Assembly (NCBI GenBank): GCA_902798675.1
Contig: CADBXQ010000055.1
Coordinates: 1-5,586, forward strand
Source: Oscillospiraceae bacterium
GTDB lineage: Bacteria > Bacillota > Clostridia > Oscillospirales > Ruminococcaceae
Reading direction: 5' to 3'
DNA length: 5,586 nt
In this document: positions 5,262-5,586 of the stretch, one piece after another
Layout: each line of letters starts with the position of its first letter
Numbering within the stretch: the first letter of the stretch is position 1
Made by a program: the position numbers and the translations under genes
Notes under the pieces: model-generated
Seen by the model: only the letters and a program-made list of their open reading frames with translations
What the model was told of the DNA's origin: nothing
Databases searched by the model: none

Positions 5262-5586
5262 ATGATAAAATCGATTTTTTTTGACATAATCAAAGATCCT
5301 TTGCAAGGAGATGATCTGAATTTTTTAAAAGATAAGCGGCAAGCATATGAATTATTTTGCAAAAATGGTTACAAAAAGGATTTTGACAGCTTTGAGAAAG
5401 AGTTGAATGAATTTTTAGGTTCTGACGAAGTAAAACGGGTTCTTGACGGAGAATATTTTGAGCTTTCCGACGAGATGTTGGAAATGGTTTCGGGCGGTTT
5501 TGCGCTTAGGAAATTCGTTGTTGGAGGCGTTATCAGTTTGATGGCTGTTTCAACCTCAGCATTTGCGCTTCCGAATGACTTTGAAA
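5262..5586 (+). CDS. Exported precursor with Nif11-like double-glycine leader fused to a Sec signal peptide (3' end outside window)
   Basis: ATG 5262 opens 108 codons that run off the window. Residues about 1-65 resemble a Nif11/RiPP-type leader: MIKSIFFDIIKDP, then an amphipathic part with AYELFCKNGYKKDFDSFEKEL (28-48 region). Residues 68-79, LSDEMLEMVSGG, are a textbook double-glycine processing motif (L-S-D-E-x-L-x-x-V-S-G-G) of the type cut by C39-peptidase ABC transporters. Directly after it, residues 80-102 look like a complete Sec signal peptide: a short basic start (ALRK), a hydrophobic core (FVVGGVISLMAV) and a small-residue end, STSAFA, with a likely signal-peptidase-I site before LPNDFE. 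The mature part is outside the window, so its nature is unknown. No maturation enzyme or transporter gene is visible here. The frame and start are secure, the GG motif strong, the Nif11 assignment moderate. It could be a secreted peptide precursor or a larger exported protein. Confidence 0.85.
   Translation, partial: MIKSIFFDIIKDPLQGDDLNFLKDKRQAYELFCKNGYKKDFDSFEKELNEFLGSDEVKRVLDGEYFELSDEMLEMVSGGFALRKFVVGGVISLMAVSTSAFALPNDFE

Noticed and set aside
1..5586. CRISPR array, insertion sequence, tRNA or rRNA gene
   Set aside because: No regularly spaced repeat-spacer pattern, no transposase frame or terminal inverted repeats with target duplication, and no cloverleaf or rRNA-like segment was seen on either strand.

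Overview
The window reads as low-GC bacterial DNA (roughly 30% G+C by eye) with strong Shine-Dalgarno sites and sigma-A-type promoters. The helicase is of the PcrA type: it has a C-terminal Tudor-like tail and a long insert between motifs I and Ia that I associate with Clostridia. A gut-type clostridium (Oscillospirales/Ruminococcaceae-like) is the best guess. The assignment is an inference from family resemblance only.

Layout. (1) 3-1925, plus strand: the 3' part of a gene for a very long Lys/Glu/Asn-rich coiled-coil protein. It has heptad-unit DNA repeats near the window start, a nearly C-free lysine-rich 20-residue repeat, and a helical C-terminal domain I do not recognise. (2) 1926-2036: a convergent junction with a perfect 13-bp hairpin that can terminate transcription from both sides. 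(3) 2037-4394, minus strand: a complete, intact pcrA/uvrD-type DNA helicase gene with its own extended -10 promoter and ribosome binding site. (4) 4395-5261: an 867-bp AT-rich region without a convincing protein gene. It holds the helicase promoter, a possible small RNA ending in a terminator-like hairpin, an inverted repeat beside a candidate promoter, a good sigma-A promoter at 4891-4918, and a possible 337-nt leader with several hairpins. (5) 5262-5586, plus strand: the 5' part of a gene whose product joins a Nif11/RiPP-like double-glycine leader directly to a Sec-type signal peptide. The window ends just after the predicted signal-peptidase site.

The genes do not look like one operon. The helicase is a housekeeping repair gene flanked by two accessory-type genes, each in its own transcription unit. 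The most unusual object is the double-targeting precursor at the right end. The hairpin-rich leader in front of it is a second point of interest, because it may carry an attenuator-like element.
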